From: Flavobacteriaceae bacterium
GTDB lineage: Bacteria; Bacteroidota; Bacteroidia; Flavobacteriales; Flavobacteriaceae
Length of the DNA stretch: 44,853 nucleotides
NCBI GenBank assembly: GCA_013001965.1
Contig: JABDLA010000066.1
Coordinates: forward strand, 1 to 44,853
Reading direction: 5' to 3'
The notes under the pieces were generated by a model, which was not told where the DNA came from, did not search any database, and was given only the letters and a program-made list of their open reading frames with translations. Made by a program: the position numbers and the translations under genes. Positions 34,719 through 43,005 of the stretch are shown here, one piece after another. Position 1 is the first letter of the stretch. Each line of letters begins with the position of its first letter.

Positions 34719-35269
34719 TTGAAAAACATAGAAGTAAACTTCGAATTCTGAATCTGCTTATTATAGTGTTGTTGGTTTTGCCATTCTTATCCTTTGAGTT
34801 GCCAAAACATATTCAAAAGAAAATGGATAAGGAAATCAAAGCTGTATTCAAGATCGAGACCTTTGAACTGGAATCAAGAACCTTTCCGGAAGGGGTTACA
34901 GAGCTAATTCCATCTGAATTTGGCGACTCCAACCTATATGAGATCAAATTGGATTCTGAACTTCTAGGCTTTGCCTATTTGGGAGAAGCACCGAGTAAAA
35001 CAGATACGTTCGACTACCTTATCCTGTTCGATCAAAATTTTGTAATTAGAAAAACCAAAGTTCTGATCTACCGTGAAGATTATGGCGGGGAAATTGGAAG
35101 CAAGCGCTGGCTAAGACAATTCAATGGTCGATCGACATCAGATGCCTTAGAACTTCATAAAGATATCATGGCTATTTCTGGTGCAACCATTTCTGTACGT
35201 TCAATGACGAAAGCTGTTAATGATGTTTTGAGATCCTTAAAAATTCTACGTCAAAAACAAATGCTATGA
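34709..35269 (+). CDS. Membrane-anchored FMN-binding domain protein (predicted ApbE flavinylation substrate)
   Basis: This 186-residue protein has one N-terminal membrane helix (about 11-30), which would leave the rest in the periplasm. The FMN-binding domain (PF04205) spans about 80-180 and contains the flavinylation segment AISGATISVRSMTKAV: Ser157-Gly-Ala-Thr160, where the Thr would carry FMN through a phosphoester bond made by ApbE, as in NqrC and RnfG. The Asp usually three residues before the Ser is Met154; the nearest Asp is residue 152. No apbE is in the window. The ATG lies inside the porin gene and the stop overlaps the next ATG, so the three genes are tightly coupled. I infer an extracytoplasmic electron carrier. 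Confidence 0.83.
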   Translation: MVLIEKHRSKLRILNLLIIVLLVLPFLSFELPKHIQKKMDKEIKAVFKIETFELESRTFPEGVTELIPSEFGDSNLYEIKLDSELLGFAYLGEAPSKTDTFDYLILFDQNFVIRKTKVLIYREDYGGEIGSKRWLRQFNGRSTSDALELHKDIMAISGATISVRSMTKAVNDVLRSLKILRQKQML

Positions 35270-35766
35270 AATTAAATGGATTAATTTATGACCTTGCAAA
35301 AGAATTAAAACTCCTAATAGGAGTATTCGTAATTGTTTTAAGTATTGGATTTTACACTGGGTTGCTGTTTGTTGGTGAAACAACCTCTGCTAGTCCTGAA
35401 GGAATAGAAGAGCAGTATTTGGGCAATGAAAATGACGAGGATGTCAAGATCATGAAATTTAAAAAAAGTGAACGTGAATTGCTCACTTTGGTTCATGATC
35501 ATATTTTGGGAATGTCGATAATATTCTTCTTGATAGGAGGGATCTTGAGCATGACCAAACTCAATTACAATTTGAAATTATTCCTCATGATCGAACCATT
35601 TGTATCGGTTGTCCTAACTTTTGGTGGAATATATCTTTTATGGAAAGGCATACTGTGGATGAAGTACCTGGTTATGATCTCAGGAGCCTTAATGGTAATT
35701 TGTTTCACTCTTGCTGTGCTTATCATTTTATTCCAATTATTTTCATACCCGTCTTACAGCAAATAA
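35266..35766 (+). CDS. Uncharacterised four-helix membrane protein
   Basis: This 166-residue protein has hydrophobic segments at about 15-37, 80-97, 103-126 and 132-160. A hydrophilic acidic loop (about 40-70) lies between the first two. LLTLVHDHILGM (His77, Asp78, His79) stands at the edge of helix 2, and Glu110 lies in helix 3. I do not recognise the family. The His pair could bind heme or a metal ion, which is inference only. ATGA overlap with the FMN-binding gene implies stoichiometric synthesis, so it is the natural candidate for passing electrons across the membrane to, or from, the flavin. No Cys motif or nucleotide-binding site is seen. Confidence 0.75.
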   Translation: MKLNGLIYDLAKELKLLIGVFVIVLSIGFYTGLLFVGETTSASPEGIEEQYLGNENDEDVKIMKFKKSERELLTLVHDHILGMSIIFFLIGGILSMTKLNYNLKLFLMIEPFVSVVLTFGGIYLLWKGILWMKYLVMISGALMVICFTLAVLIILFQLFSYPSYSK

Positions 35767-35887
35767 GGCTGGTCCAGGCTCAAAATTAATTTTTAATTTG
35801 TAAGGACATCTGGATTAATTCCAAATTACACCTAAATCTTCATTTTAAAAGAAAGATTGCCTATTTTAGTAATTAAATCAGAACAGT

Positions 35888-36394
35888 ATGATTGAAAGTA
35901 TCGAGTCCTTATTAAACGATCAAATCCAATATGAGGCCAGTGCCTCAATGCAATATCTGGCCATGGCATCATGGGCTGACCAAAAAGGATTTAATGGTAT
36001 TGCCAGTTTTTTTTATAGTCAGTCTGAAGAAGAACGTGTACACATGACCAAATTGGTAAAATTTGTAAACGAACGTGGTGGGAATGTCAGCATTCCTTCA
36101 TTAGACAAACCCAAAGGTTCGTTTAATTCGCTCAATGAACTATTTGAGACCTTTTTAGAAAGTGAAATTTTCGTCACTCAAAAGATCAATGAGATTATTT
36201 TTGAATGTCTGGAACGCAAAGACTATAATGTCCACAATTTTATGCAGTGGTACGTCAATGAACAATTAGAAGAAGAGGCACTTGCCAGAACATTGCTTGA
36301 CAAACTGAATATTATCGGTGATGATAAATCGGGTCATTATTTATTCGACCGTGATATCACAAGTTTTGAGGAAGAAGGACAGGAAGGAGAATAG
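35888..36394 (+). CDS. Ferritin (FtnA-type, non-heme)
   Basis: This 168-residue four-helix protein stores iron as a 24-mer cage. Ferroxidase-centre residues align with E. coli FtnA: Glu16, Glu49, His52, Glu91 and Gln124. Typical segments are YEASASMQYLAMASWAD, SEEERVHMTKLVKFVNERGG, FVTQKINEII and FMQWYVNEQLEEEAL. The acidic C-terminal tail (EEEGQEGE) is not part of the core. No heme-ligand Met of bacterioferritin type is evident. It follows the porin/FMN/4-TM operon by 121 bases in the same direction, a possible functional link through iron. A box resembling a -7 element (TATTTTAG) precedes it, but with one mismatch. Confidence 0.94.
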   Translation: MIESIESLLNDQIQYEASASMQYLAMASWADQKGFNGIASFFYSQSEEERVHMTKLVKFVNERGGNVSIPSLDKPKGSFNSLNELFETFLESEIFVTQKINEIIFECLERKDYNVHNFMQWYVNEQLEEEALARTLLDKLNIIGDDKSGHYLFDRDITSFEEEGQEGE

Positions 36395-36553
36395 GTTTCT
36401 CATCAATTGATCATTGAACTGACCCTAATCCGGCTTTGGTCTCTTATTTATCTAGAATGAAATAAATGAAGAACATATTAGATGGGGTAAGTGAATATCT
36501 TCATATGGTCGTTAAAGTGTAAAAATATTTATTTCTAGTCCCTTAAAAAAGCG

Positions 36554-36561
36554 TATATTTG
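36554..36561 (+). promoter_or_regulatory. -7 element of guaB
   Basis: TATATTTG matches TAnnTTTG exactly, 23 bases before the ATG. The -33 region lacks a clear TTG. The predicted transcript leader is only about 18 to 20 bases. Confidence 0.6.
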
Positions 36562-36564
36562 CAT

Positions 36565-36583
36565 GCAATTATAAATTAATTGC
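36565..36583 (+). promoter_or_regulatory. guaB: Leader hairpin / palindrome at the guaB start
   Basis: GCAATTA-TAAAT-TAATTGC is a perfect 7-5-7 inverted repeat lying between the -7 box and the ATG at 36585, with one base between the repeat and the start codon. In RNA the whole leader would be this hairpin; in DNA it would cover the transcription start like an operator. Confidence 0.55.
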
Positions 36584-36584
36584 A

Positions 36585-38057
36585 ATGACATCACATCTGA
36601 ACAAAATTGTTGGAGAAGGTCTAACCTATGACGATGTACTTTTAGTTCCCGCTTTTTCTCAAGTCCTCCCTCGCGACGTTAATATTCAATCTAAATTTTC
36701 TCGAAATATTTCACTCAATGTGCCTATTGCATCGGCTGCTATGGATACTGTGACCGAAAGTCAAATGGCCATCGCTATGGCACGTGAAGGCGGAATTGGT
36801 GTTCTACATAAAAATATGACCATCGAGCAACAAGCTGCCAAGGTTAGGAAGGTGAAGCGTGCTGAAAGTGGAATGATTATCGATCCGGTCACTTTACCAC
36901 TTACTGCGATCGTTCTTGATGCCAAGAAAAATATGGCAGAGCATAAAATTGGCGGTATCCCTGTTGTTGATGATGCCGGTGTTTTAAAAGGCATAGTCAC
37001 CAATCGCGATCTTCGCTTTGAAAAGAATAATCAACGACCTATTACAGAGGTTATGACCAGTGAAAATTTGGTCACCGCAAAAGAAGGGACATCACTTCTG
37101 GATGCTGAAGAAATTTTGCAAGCCAATAAAATTGAGAAATTACCAGTCGTTGATAACAACAACAAGCTAAGAGGATTGATTACCTTCAGAGATATCACTA
37201 AGGTTACTCAAAAACCAATTGCCAATAAGGACCAGTTTGGTCGTTTATGTGTTGCAGCCGCCATAGGCGTAACCGATGATGCTGTAAAACGAGCCGAAGC
37301 GCTTGTTAATGCAGGTGTTGATGCTATCATCATTGATACAGCCCATGGACATACTCAAGGTGTTGTGTTGATACTAAAAGATATAAAAAAGGCATTTCCT
37401 GAACTCGATATTGTCGTTGGGAATATTGCAACGGCAGAGGCTGCTGTTTATTTGGCCGATGCTGGAGCCGATGCCGTTAAAGTAGGCATTGGTCCGGGAT
37501 CAATATGTACTACGCGCGTTGTGGCCGGCGTAGGATATCCGCAATTATCGGCTGTCATGGAAGTAGCCAATGCATTAAAAGACCGGGATGTCCCTGTCAT
37601 TGCCGATGGTGGAATTCGTTATACAGGTGATATACCAAAAGCAATAGCAGCTGGAGCCGATTGTGTCATGCTGGGATCTTTGTTAGCAGGCACTAAAGAA
37701 TCACCTGGTGAAACGATTATCTATGAAGGCCGGAAATTTAAATCCTATCGCGGTATGGGGAGTGTAGAAGCCATGAAACAGGGCAGTAAAGACCGCTATT
37801 TTCAGGATGTAGAAGACGATATCAAGAAATTGGTTCCAGAAGGCATCGTTGGTCGGGTTCCCTATAAAGGTGAACTTTATGAAAGCATTCATCAATTTGT
37901 TGGCGGCCTTAGAGCAGGAATGGGTTATTGTGGAGCTAAAGATATCAACACCTTAAAAGAAGCAGGGCAATTCGTAAAGATCACCGCATCAGGTATTAGT
38001 GAAAGCCATCCGCATAATGTGATGATCACTAAGGAAGCGCCTAATTATTCACGTTAG
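36585..38057 (+). CDS. guaB: Inosine-5'-monophosphate dehydrogenase
   Basis: This NAD-dependent enzyme converts IMP to XMP, the committed step of guanine nucleotide synthesis. The 490 residues match the bacterial length. The catalytic barrel is split by two CBS domains (about 95-210). The active-site loop [11 protein letters not shown] carries Cys308, followed by [14 protein letters not shown] and the flap region [12 protein letters not shown]. The C-terminal [11 protein letters not shown] is also typical. It is preceded by a very short leader formed almost entirely of a palindrome. It is monocistronic, facing the convergent SRPBCC gene with 12 bases between stops. Confidence 0.97.
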   Translation: MTSHLNKIVGEGLTYDDVLLVPAFSQVLPRDVNIQSKFSRNISLNVPIASAAMDTVTESQMAIAMAREGGIGVLHKNMTIEQQAAKVRKVKRAESGMIIDPVTLPLTAIVLDAKKNMAEHKIGGIPVVDDAGVLKGIVTNRDLRFEKNNQRPITEVMTSENLVTAKEGTSLLDAEEILQANKIEKLPVVDNNNKLRGLITFRDITKVTQKPIANKDQFGRLCVAAAIGVTDDAVKRAEALVNAGVDAIIIDTAHGHTQGVVLILKDIKKAFPELDIVVGNIATAEAAVYLADAGADAVKVGIGPGSICTTRVVAGVGYPQLSAVMEVANALKDRDVPVIADGGIRYTGDIPKAIAAGADCVMLGSLLAGTKESPGETIIYEGRKFKSYRGMGSVEAMKQGSKDRYFQDVEDDIKKLVPEGIVGRVPYKGELYESIHQFVGGLRAGMGYCGAKDINTLKEAGQFVKITASGISESHPHNVMITKEAPNYSR

Positions 38058-38069
38058 ATTATCTGAGAT

Positions 38070-38525
38070 TTAATTTTCGGCGACCGAAGATCCTGTTTCT
38101 GCAAATTTCTTGAAATCATTGAGGTACTGACTGGACTGCTTTTTAAATGCGCCGGGCATTAAAAATGCCATCAGACGGATCATAAAGCCCTCTGGTTCAA
38201 ATTCATTCTTATTGATCCATTTGGTATGGCCTTCAGGGGTTTCTTCAAAATAATTATGCTGCACACTGCGCATGCCCTTAGCATCATAAGTAGCATGAAA
38301 TTCATTTGGAAATTCGCTTTTTATTATTGTTTCGATAAGATCGACTTCCCGTTTCCCCATTTTATAATTAAGTTTCATTTTCGCTCCAATCTCTCCCGGG
38401 ACTCCCGATATATGTTCTGCACTTACCAAACCTCGTTGCCAGTGTTTCAAATTTTCAACATTGTCTAATTTTCTAATGACTTCTTCACGAGGCTTTTCAA
38501 TAATGGTTTCAATAGTGTATTTCAT
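38070..38525 (-). CDS. SRPBCC (START/Bet v1-like) domain protein
   Basis: This 151-residue single-domain protein has the helix-grip pattern of polyketide cyclase/START proteins: MKYTIETIIEKPREEVIRKLDN at the start, NLKHWQRGLVSAEHISG, LNYKMGKREVDLIETI and a final amphipathic helix near FKKQSSQYLNDFKKFAE. Such proteins bind a hydrophobic ligand; the ligand here is unknown. The open frame extends to 38648, but the family N-terminus is MKYT, so I chose ATG 38525 (38531 is an alternative two codons upstream). It is divergent from the SurA-like operon, with 273 bases between starts. Confidence 0.83.
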   Translation of the reverse strand: MKYTIETIIEKPREEVIRKLDNVENLKHWQRGLVSAEHISGVPGEIGAKMKLNYKMGKREVDLIETIIKSEFPNEFHATYDAKGMRSVQHNYFEETPEGHTKWINKNEFEPEGFMIRLMAFLMPGAFKKQSSQYLNDFKKFAETGSSVAEN

Positions 38526-38733
38526 ATTCATCGAGTTATTGATTAAAGATAAAGGAGATTTTATTAAAATAAAAATATTGCTGTATTTTCCCCAGCATAA
38601 ACTTTTGACAATGAGTTGTTTAATTTTTGTTTTAGAAGGAAGAACCAAAATTGGTAAACTTTAATCACTAAGAAAATCATTAATTTTTTTCGCAAAACTC
38701 TTTAACACTAAAACTGATTTATTTTCGTTTTTG

Positions 38734-38771
38734 CTAACAACTTGTTAGTTTACCTATAATTAGTATTTTTG
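38734..38771 (+). promoter_or_regulatory. Promoter with palindrome over the -33 element, SurA-like operon
   Basis: TTG (38742-38744), 19 bases, then TATTTTTG (38764-38771) form a consensus promoter. CTAACAA-C-TTGTTAG (38734-38748), a perfect 15-base palindrome, contains the -33 TTG in its right arm, so a protein bound there would block or contact RNA polymerase. The leader to the ATG at 38799 is about 22 bases. Confidence 0.7.
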
Positions 38772-38798
38772 CTGGGATAAAAATAATATGAATACGCT

Positions 38799-40736
38799 AT
38801 GAGATTAAAAATGATATTTCCTCTTTTATTGAGCATTTTAGTTCTGAATGTTCATGCTCAAAATTCGTCTGAAGATATATTATTTACTGTGAACGAAAAT
38901 CCTGTTTTGGCTTCAGAATTTTTGAGGGTATACAATAAGAATTTGGATTTGGTCAAAGATGAATCTCAAAAGAACATTGATGAATATTTGAAGCTTTTTA
39001 TTAATTATAGCCTTAAACTCGAGGAGGCCAAAGCGCTGGGATATGATAAAAAACCGGAATACCTCAGAGAATTTGAAAGCTACAAAAAACAGCTTTCTAA
39101 AAATTATTTAACCGACCATCAAGTGACAGATAAATTAGTGAGGGAAGCTTACGATCGGATCTCATACGATGTAAAGGCAAGCCATATACTAGTGCGTCTT
39201 CCGGAAACCGAAACAGATACTACATTGATCTATAAGCAAATGCTTTCCTTTCGGGATCGCTTGCTTAAAGAAGATTTTGAAACCGTTAAGAAGGAGGTCC
39301 ATAATGGCACTACGGTCTTTGCTGAGGATCTGGGATATTTCTCTGGTTTTAAGATGGTATATGATTTTGAGAATGTGGCTTACAATACAGCGGTAGGTGA
39401 AGTTTCACAACCTTTTAGAACTCAATTTGGATATCATGTATTAAAGGTATTTGATAGGCGGCCTTCCCGAGGGCAGGTGAGTGTTGGTCATATTATGATC
39501 TCTAACCCAAAAGATACACTTAGAGATCCCGCCAAACGGATTCAGGAGATCTATAAGCTGATCGAGCAGGGCGAAGAATTCGAATCCCTGGCCAAGCAAT
39601 TTTCCGATGACCAGAGCTCGGCAAAAAAAGGCGGTAAATTATCGACCTTTAAGAGTGGTCAATTGAGTTCGGTAAAATTTGAGGACATGGCATTTAGCAT
39701 TAAAAATGTTGGCGATATCACTAAACCTTTCAAAACCGATTATGGCTGGCATATTGCTAAATTATATGAGAAGATACCAATTGCTCCATTCGAGGAAATG
39801 AAAGGCAGTTTAGAGAACAGGGTTCAACGTGATTCAAGGTCGCGCATTATAAATGAGACCTTTCTCAATTCATTAAAAGACAAATATAAAATCCCGGAGC
39901 TTTTTGACCTGTCCTATTTTGAATCTATTTTGAATGATGACTACTTTTTACATAAATGGAAAGTTCCAGAGACAATTGATGGAAGTAAACCCTTAGTCAA
40001 AATTGGGAAAGATCAAAAAACCTATTCCGATTTTGCTAAGTATTTAGAGTCGGCACAAAAACGCATTACCGAAAAGCAAAGTATAAAGGGTATTATAGAA
40101 TCGCAGTTTAAGACCTTTCTGGATGTCAATATATTAAAATATCAGGAAGATAATCTTGAGTTTGAAAATGAAGAATACGCCCAGGTTCTGGACGAATACA
40201 GAAATGGTTTATTACTATTTGATTTGATGGAGAATAAGATCTGGAATGCGGTAAAAAAAGATTCGGTGGGACTACAGGAATTTTTTGAAAATAACCGATC
40301 TAATTATGTCTGGCCCGATCGAATTGATGCAAATATTGCAACTTCATCAGATAAAAATCAGATCTTGAAGGTTAAGGAACAGTTTGAACAGAACATTGAC
40401 CTTGAAAGCATCAAAGCTTCAGCCAATTCAAACGAAAAACAAAATGTGATGTTTACATCGGCTGTCATGGACAAATCACATCAGGCGCTTCCTGAAGGTT
40501 TTGAGTTCAAAGCAGGTGTATCTGAACCCTTTATGCATAACAATTCATATCATGTTGTTCATGTTAAATCTGTCATTCCTTCATCACAAAAGACTCTGGA
40601 TGAAGCTAAGGGAAAAGTGATCAGTGATTTTCAAAATGAGGTTGAGAAAAAGTGGTTGGAAAGTTTGGAGGACAAATATAAAGTAATCATTAATACAGAA
40701 GTATTAAAGGAGATTAAGTCACAAATAAGCAACTAA
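38799..40736 (+). CDS. Periplasmic peptidyl-prolyl isomerase with two parvulin domains (SurA/PpiD-like)
   Basis: This 645-residue exported foldase has a signal peptide (MIFPLLLSILVLNVHAQ). A helical SurA_N-like chaperone region (about 25-120) precedes two PpiC/parvulin rotamase domains: the first from VKASHILVRLPE to FGYHVLKVFDR (about 125-225), the second from VSVGHIMISNP to YGWHIAKLYEK (about 228-335). The catalytic-site His of both (SHIL, GHIM) and the closing His (YHVL, WHIA) are retained. The remaining 300 residues are helical with a degenerate third rotamase-like segment near the end (SYHVVHVKSV). It is probably an outer-membrane-protein chaperone. Two related genes follow without gaps. 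Confidence 0.9.
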   Translation: MRLKMIFPLLLSILVLNVHAQNSSEDILFTVNENPVLASEFLRVYNKNLDLVKDESQKNIDEYLKLFINYSLKLEEAKALGYDKKPEYLREFESYKKQLSKNYLTDHQVTDKLVREAYDRISYDVKASHILVRLPETETDTTLIYKQMLSFRDRLLKEDFETVKKEVHNGTTVFAEDLGYFSGFKMVYDFENVAYNTAVGEVSQPFRTQFGYHVLKVFDRRPSRGQVSVGHIMISNPKDTLRDPAKRIQEIYKLIEQGEEFESLAKQFSDDQSSAKKGGKLSTFKSGQLSSVKFEDMAFSIKNVGDITKPFKTDYGWHIAKLYEKIPIAPFEEMKGSLENRVQRDSRSRIINETFLNSLKDKYKIPELFDLSYFESILNDDYFLHKWKVPETIDGSKPLVKIGKDQKTYSDFAKYLESAQKRITEKQSIKGIIESQFKTFLDVNILKYQEDNLEFENEEYAQVLDEYRNGLLLFDLMENKIWNAVKKDSVGLQEFFENNRSNYVWPDRIDANIATSSDKNQILKVKEQFEQNIDLESIKASANSNEKQNVMFTSAVMDKSHQALPEGFEFKAGVSEPFMHNNSYHVVHVKSVIPSSQKTLDEAKGKVISDFQNEVEKKWLESLEDKYKVIINTEVLKEIKSQISN

Positions 40737-41591
40737 ATGTCTCTAAAAAAATTCCTTTTATCCTTTGTTTTAATGGGGATCATGTCTTGTGATATGTTCT
40801 CAAAAAAAGCAGAGGGAGAACCGGTAGCCAGGGTAAATGATGTCTATTTATATGAGGATGATCTTATCGATCTTGTGCCTGAAAATGTGAGCAAGGAAGA
40901 CAGTTTATTGCGCGTTAATAATTTTATTGATCAATGGGCAACTCAGCAGCTATTGATCGAAGGTGCGAAGATCAATCTTGCACAGGAAAAGCAACAGGAA
41001 TTTAATGAATTAATCGAGCAGTATGAAGTCGATCTGTACACCAAGGCCTATATGGAAGCCCTGGTCAAACAAAATATTGATACTACTGTAAGTCAGGATG
41101 AAGCCCTGGCTGTTTATGAACGAAATTTAGAATCCTTCAAGTTAAATGAGGACCTTATCAAATTTAGATATATCAATATCAATGAGAATAATTCGGAGAT
41201 CGATGACATTGAAGAACGACTCCGACGATTCGATGAAGCGGATAAAGCACTTCTTGATTCTATTTCCATTCAGTTCAGGTCCTACTCACTTAACGATTCG
41301 ATTTGGATCAAAGTAAATCAGGCCGTTGAAAAAATCCCGGCCTTAAATCCTGAAAACAGAAAAGAACTGTTAAAAAAATCTAATTTTATACAGCTCAAAG
41401 ATTCATTAGGATTATATTTGATGCAAATTAATGACGTACTTGTGCGGAATGAAATAGCACCAATGGAATACGTCATGCCAACCATAAAACAAATCGTTAT
41501 CAATAAGCGAAAGCTTGATTTCATTAAACAATTAGAAAAAGATATTACCAAGGATGCAATTAAGAATGGACAATTTGAAATTTATAACTAA
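40737..41591 (+). CDS. SurA/PpiC-like lipoprotein with degenerate rotamase domain
   Basis: This 284-residue protein has a lipoprotein signal (LLSFVLMGIMSC; Cys near residue 18). The helical region ARVNDVYLYEDDLIDLV onwards resembles SurA_N chaperones (VARVNGVYLYESDL-type). The later part has the order of a parvulin domain, but it lacks the histidine at the SHIL position (LIKFRYINI instead) and the FGYHI ending (LGLYLMQI instead), so isomerase activity is unlikely. It starts on the base after the stop of the upstream foldase and ends one base before the next gene's ATG. I infer a membrane-tethered chaperone partner of its two neighbours. Confidence 0.78.
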   Translation: MSLKKFLLSFVLMGIMSCDMFSKKAEGEPVARVNDVYLYEDDLIDLVPENVSKEDSLLRVNNFIDQWATQQLLIEGAKINLAQEKQQEFNELIEQYEVDLYTKAYMEALVKQNIDTTVSQDEALAVYERNLESFKLNEDLIKFRYININENNSEIDDIEERLRRFDEADKALLDSISIQFRSYSLNDSIWIKVNQAVEKIPALNPENRKELLKKSNFIQLKDSLGLYLMQINDVLVRNEIAPMEYVMPTIKQIVINKRKLDFIKQLEKDITKDAIKNGQFEIYN

Positions 41592-41592
41592 T

Positions 41593-43002
41593 ATGAAATA
41601 CTTCGCTTTAGCCATAGTGATCCTACTTTCATCTCAAGTGATGGCGCAGGAAATTATCGAGGAACCCAAGGAGGAGAATGTTAAAACCGAAACAGTTTTT
41701 GATAAGCAGGCAAGACGAAAAATTGATGGTGTGGCTGCAGTTGTAGGTGATTTTGTTGTATTAGATTCAGATATCGACCGTCAGTTTGAAATGCTGGCAG
41801 CGAGTGGGGCCTCTATAGAAGACATTACACGTTGCCAAATGTTTGGGAAACTGCTGGAGGATAAATTATTGCAACACCATGCCATTCAGGATAGTATTGT
41901 TGTTAATGATGCCGAAATTAGAGCAAATGTCAACGCTCAGCTAAATGCCTTTGCCCAGCAAATAGGGTCGATGGAAAAACTGATTGAATATTATAAAAAA
42001 GAGACTGAACAACAGCTCAGGGACGAGATGTACGAGCTTAATAAGAGCAATCGTATGGCATCCATGATGCAACAAAAAATTGTTGAAGAGATCGAAGTGA
42101 CACCTGAAGAGGTGCGCCAATTCTATAAAAGTATTCCGGAGGATGAACGCCCAATTTTCGGTACCGAACTTAGGGTTGCCCAGATTGTTGTAATTCCTGA
42201 AACTTCGGAAGAAGAAAAGCAAAAGGTGATCAAAAGACTGGAGGACTTCAAGGCCGATGTCCTTGATAATGGTGCGAGTTTTACCGTAAAAGCAACATTG
42301 TATTCCGAAGATACCGGATCAAAACCCAATGGTGGAAAATATACACTGAACAGAACACGGCCTCAAATGGTAAAAGAGTTCAGGGAGGTGGCTTTTGCAT
42401 TGCGGGAAGGTGAAATTTCTGATCCTTTTGAAACCGAGTTTGGATTTCACATCATCTTGTTGGAAAAGATCAGGGGTCAGGAATATGATATCAGACATAT
42501 CTTGTTACGACCAAAAGTAACCCAGCAGGCCATAGATGAGGCTAAAGCCCTTCTTGAGAAAACACGAGAAAGCATTGTAAACGGAGAAATTACTTTTGCG
42601 GAAGCAGCAAGAGAAGTTAGTGACGAGGAAGAAACGAAGTTCGAAGGTGGCTTATTGATCAATCCTGAAACTCAGGACTATAGCTTTGAATTGACGAAGA
42701 TGGAACCCGAACTTTACGCTCAAATTCAGAATTTAAAGGAAAATGAGGTGAGTATGATCCTAACCGATTCCGATCGCGTCAATGCCACTAAATTTAAAAT
42801 TTTAACGGTTACCGACAGAACCGATGAGCATGAAGCCGATTTTGGTAAAGATTATTTAAAAATTCAAGCCCTTGCACTTCAGGAAAAACAACTCAAGGCT
42901 GTCGAAAAATGGCAGAATGAAAAGATCATTGAAACCTTTGTTAAGATCAATGGCGAACACCGGGACTGTGATTTCAATAGTAATTGGTTAAAAAAACAAT
43001 AA
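41593..43002 (+). CDS. SurA-like periplasmic peptidyl-prolyl isomerase
   Basis: This 469-residue protein has a signal peptide (MKYFALAIVILLSSQVMAQ). A SurA N-terminal chaperone domain contains KIDGVAAVVGDFVVLDSDIDRQ (in pieces) and CQMFGKLLEDKLLQHHA. Two rotamase domains follow: the first (about 175-280) begins LRVAQIVVI, with Gln in place of the usual His, and ends EFGFHIILLEKI; the second (about 285-390) begins YDIRHILLRP with the His present. The size and domain order match E. coli SurA (428) best among the three genes of this operon. The open frame extends to 41554, but the ATG at 41593 gives a clean signal peptide and avoids overlap. MoxR follows after 3 bases. Confidence 0.88.
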   Translation: MKYFALAIVILLSSQVMAQEIIEEPKEENVKTETVFDKQARRKIDGVAAVVGDFVVLDSDIDRQFEMLAASGASIEDITRCQMFGKLLEDKLLQHHAIQDSIVVNDAEIRANVNAQLNAFAQQIGSMEKLIEYYKKETEQQLRDEMYELNKSNRMASMMQQKIVEEIEVTPEEVRQFYKSIPEDERPIFGTELRVAQIVVIPETSEEEKQKVIKRLEDFKADVLDNGASFTVKATLYSEDTGSKPNGGKYTLNRTRPQMVKEFREVAFALREGEISDPFETEFGFHIILLEKIRGQEYDIRHILLRPKVTQQAIDEAKALLEKTRESIVNGEITFAEAAREVSDEEETKFEGGLLINPETQDYSFELTKMEPELYAQIQNLKENEVSMILTDSDRVNATKFKILTVTDRTDEHEADFGKDYLKIQALALQEKQLKAVEKWQNEKIIETFVKINGEHRDCDFNSNWLKKQ

Positions 43003-43005
43003 TTT

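Noticed and set aside
35783-35799. Inverted repeat AAATTAA-TTT-TTAATTT upstream of ferritin
   Set aside because: A/T only and not matching the porin operator; I could not place it relative to a convincing promoter, so I did not call it an operator.
38088-38104. Small hairpin TTCGG-CGA-CCGAA near the end of the SRPBCC gene
   Set aside because: It lies in coding sequence, is only 5 bp long and has no T-run on the relevant side.
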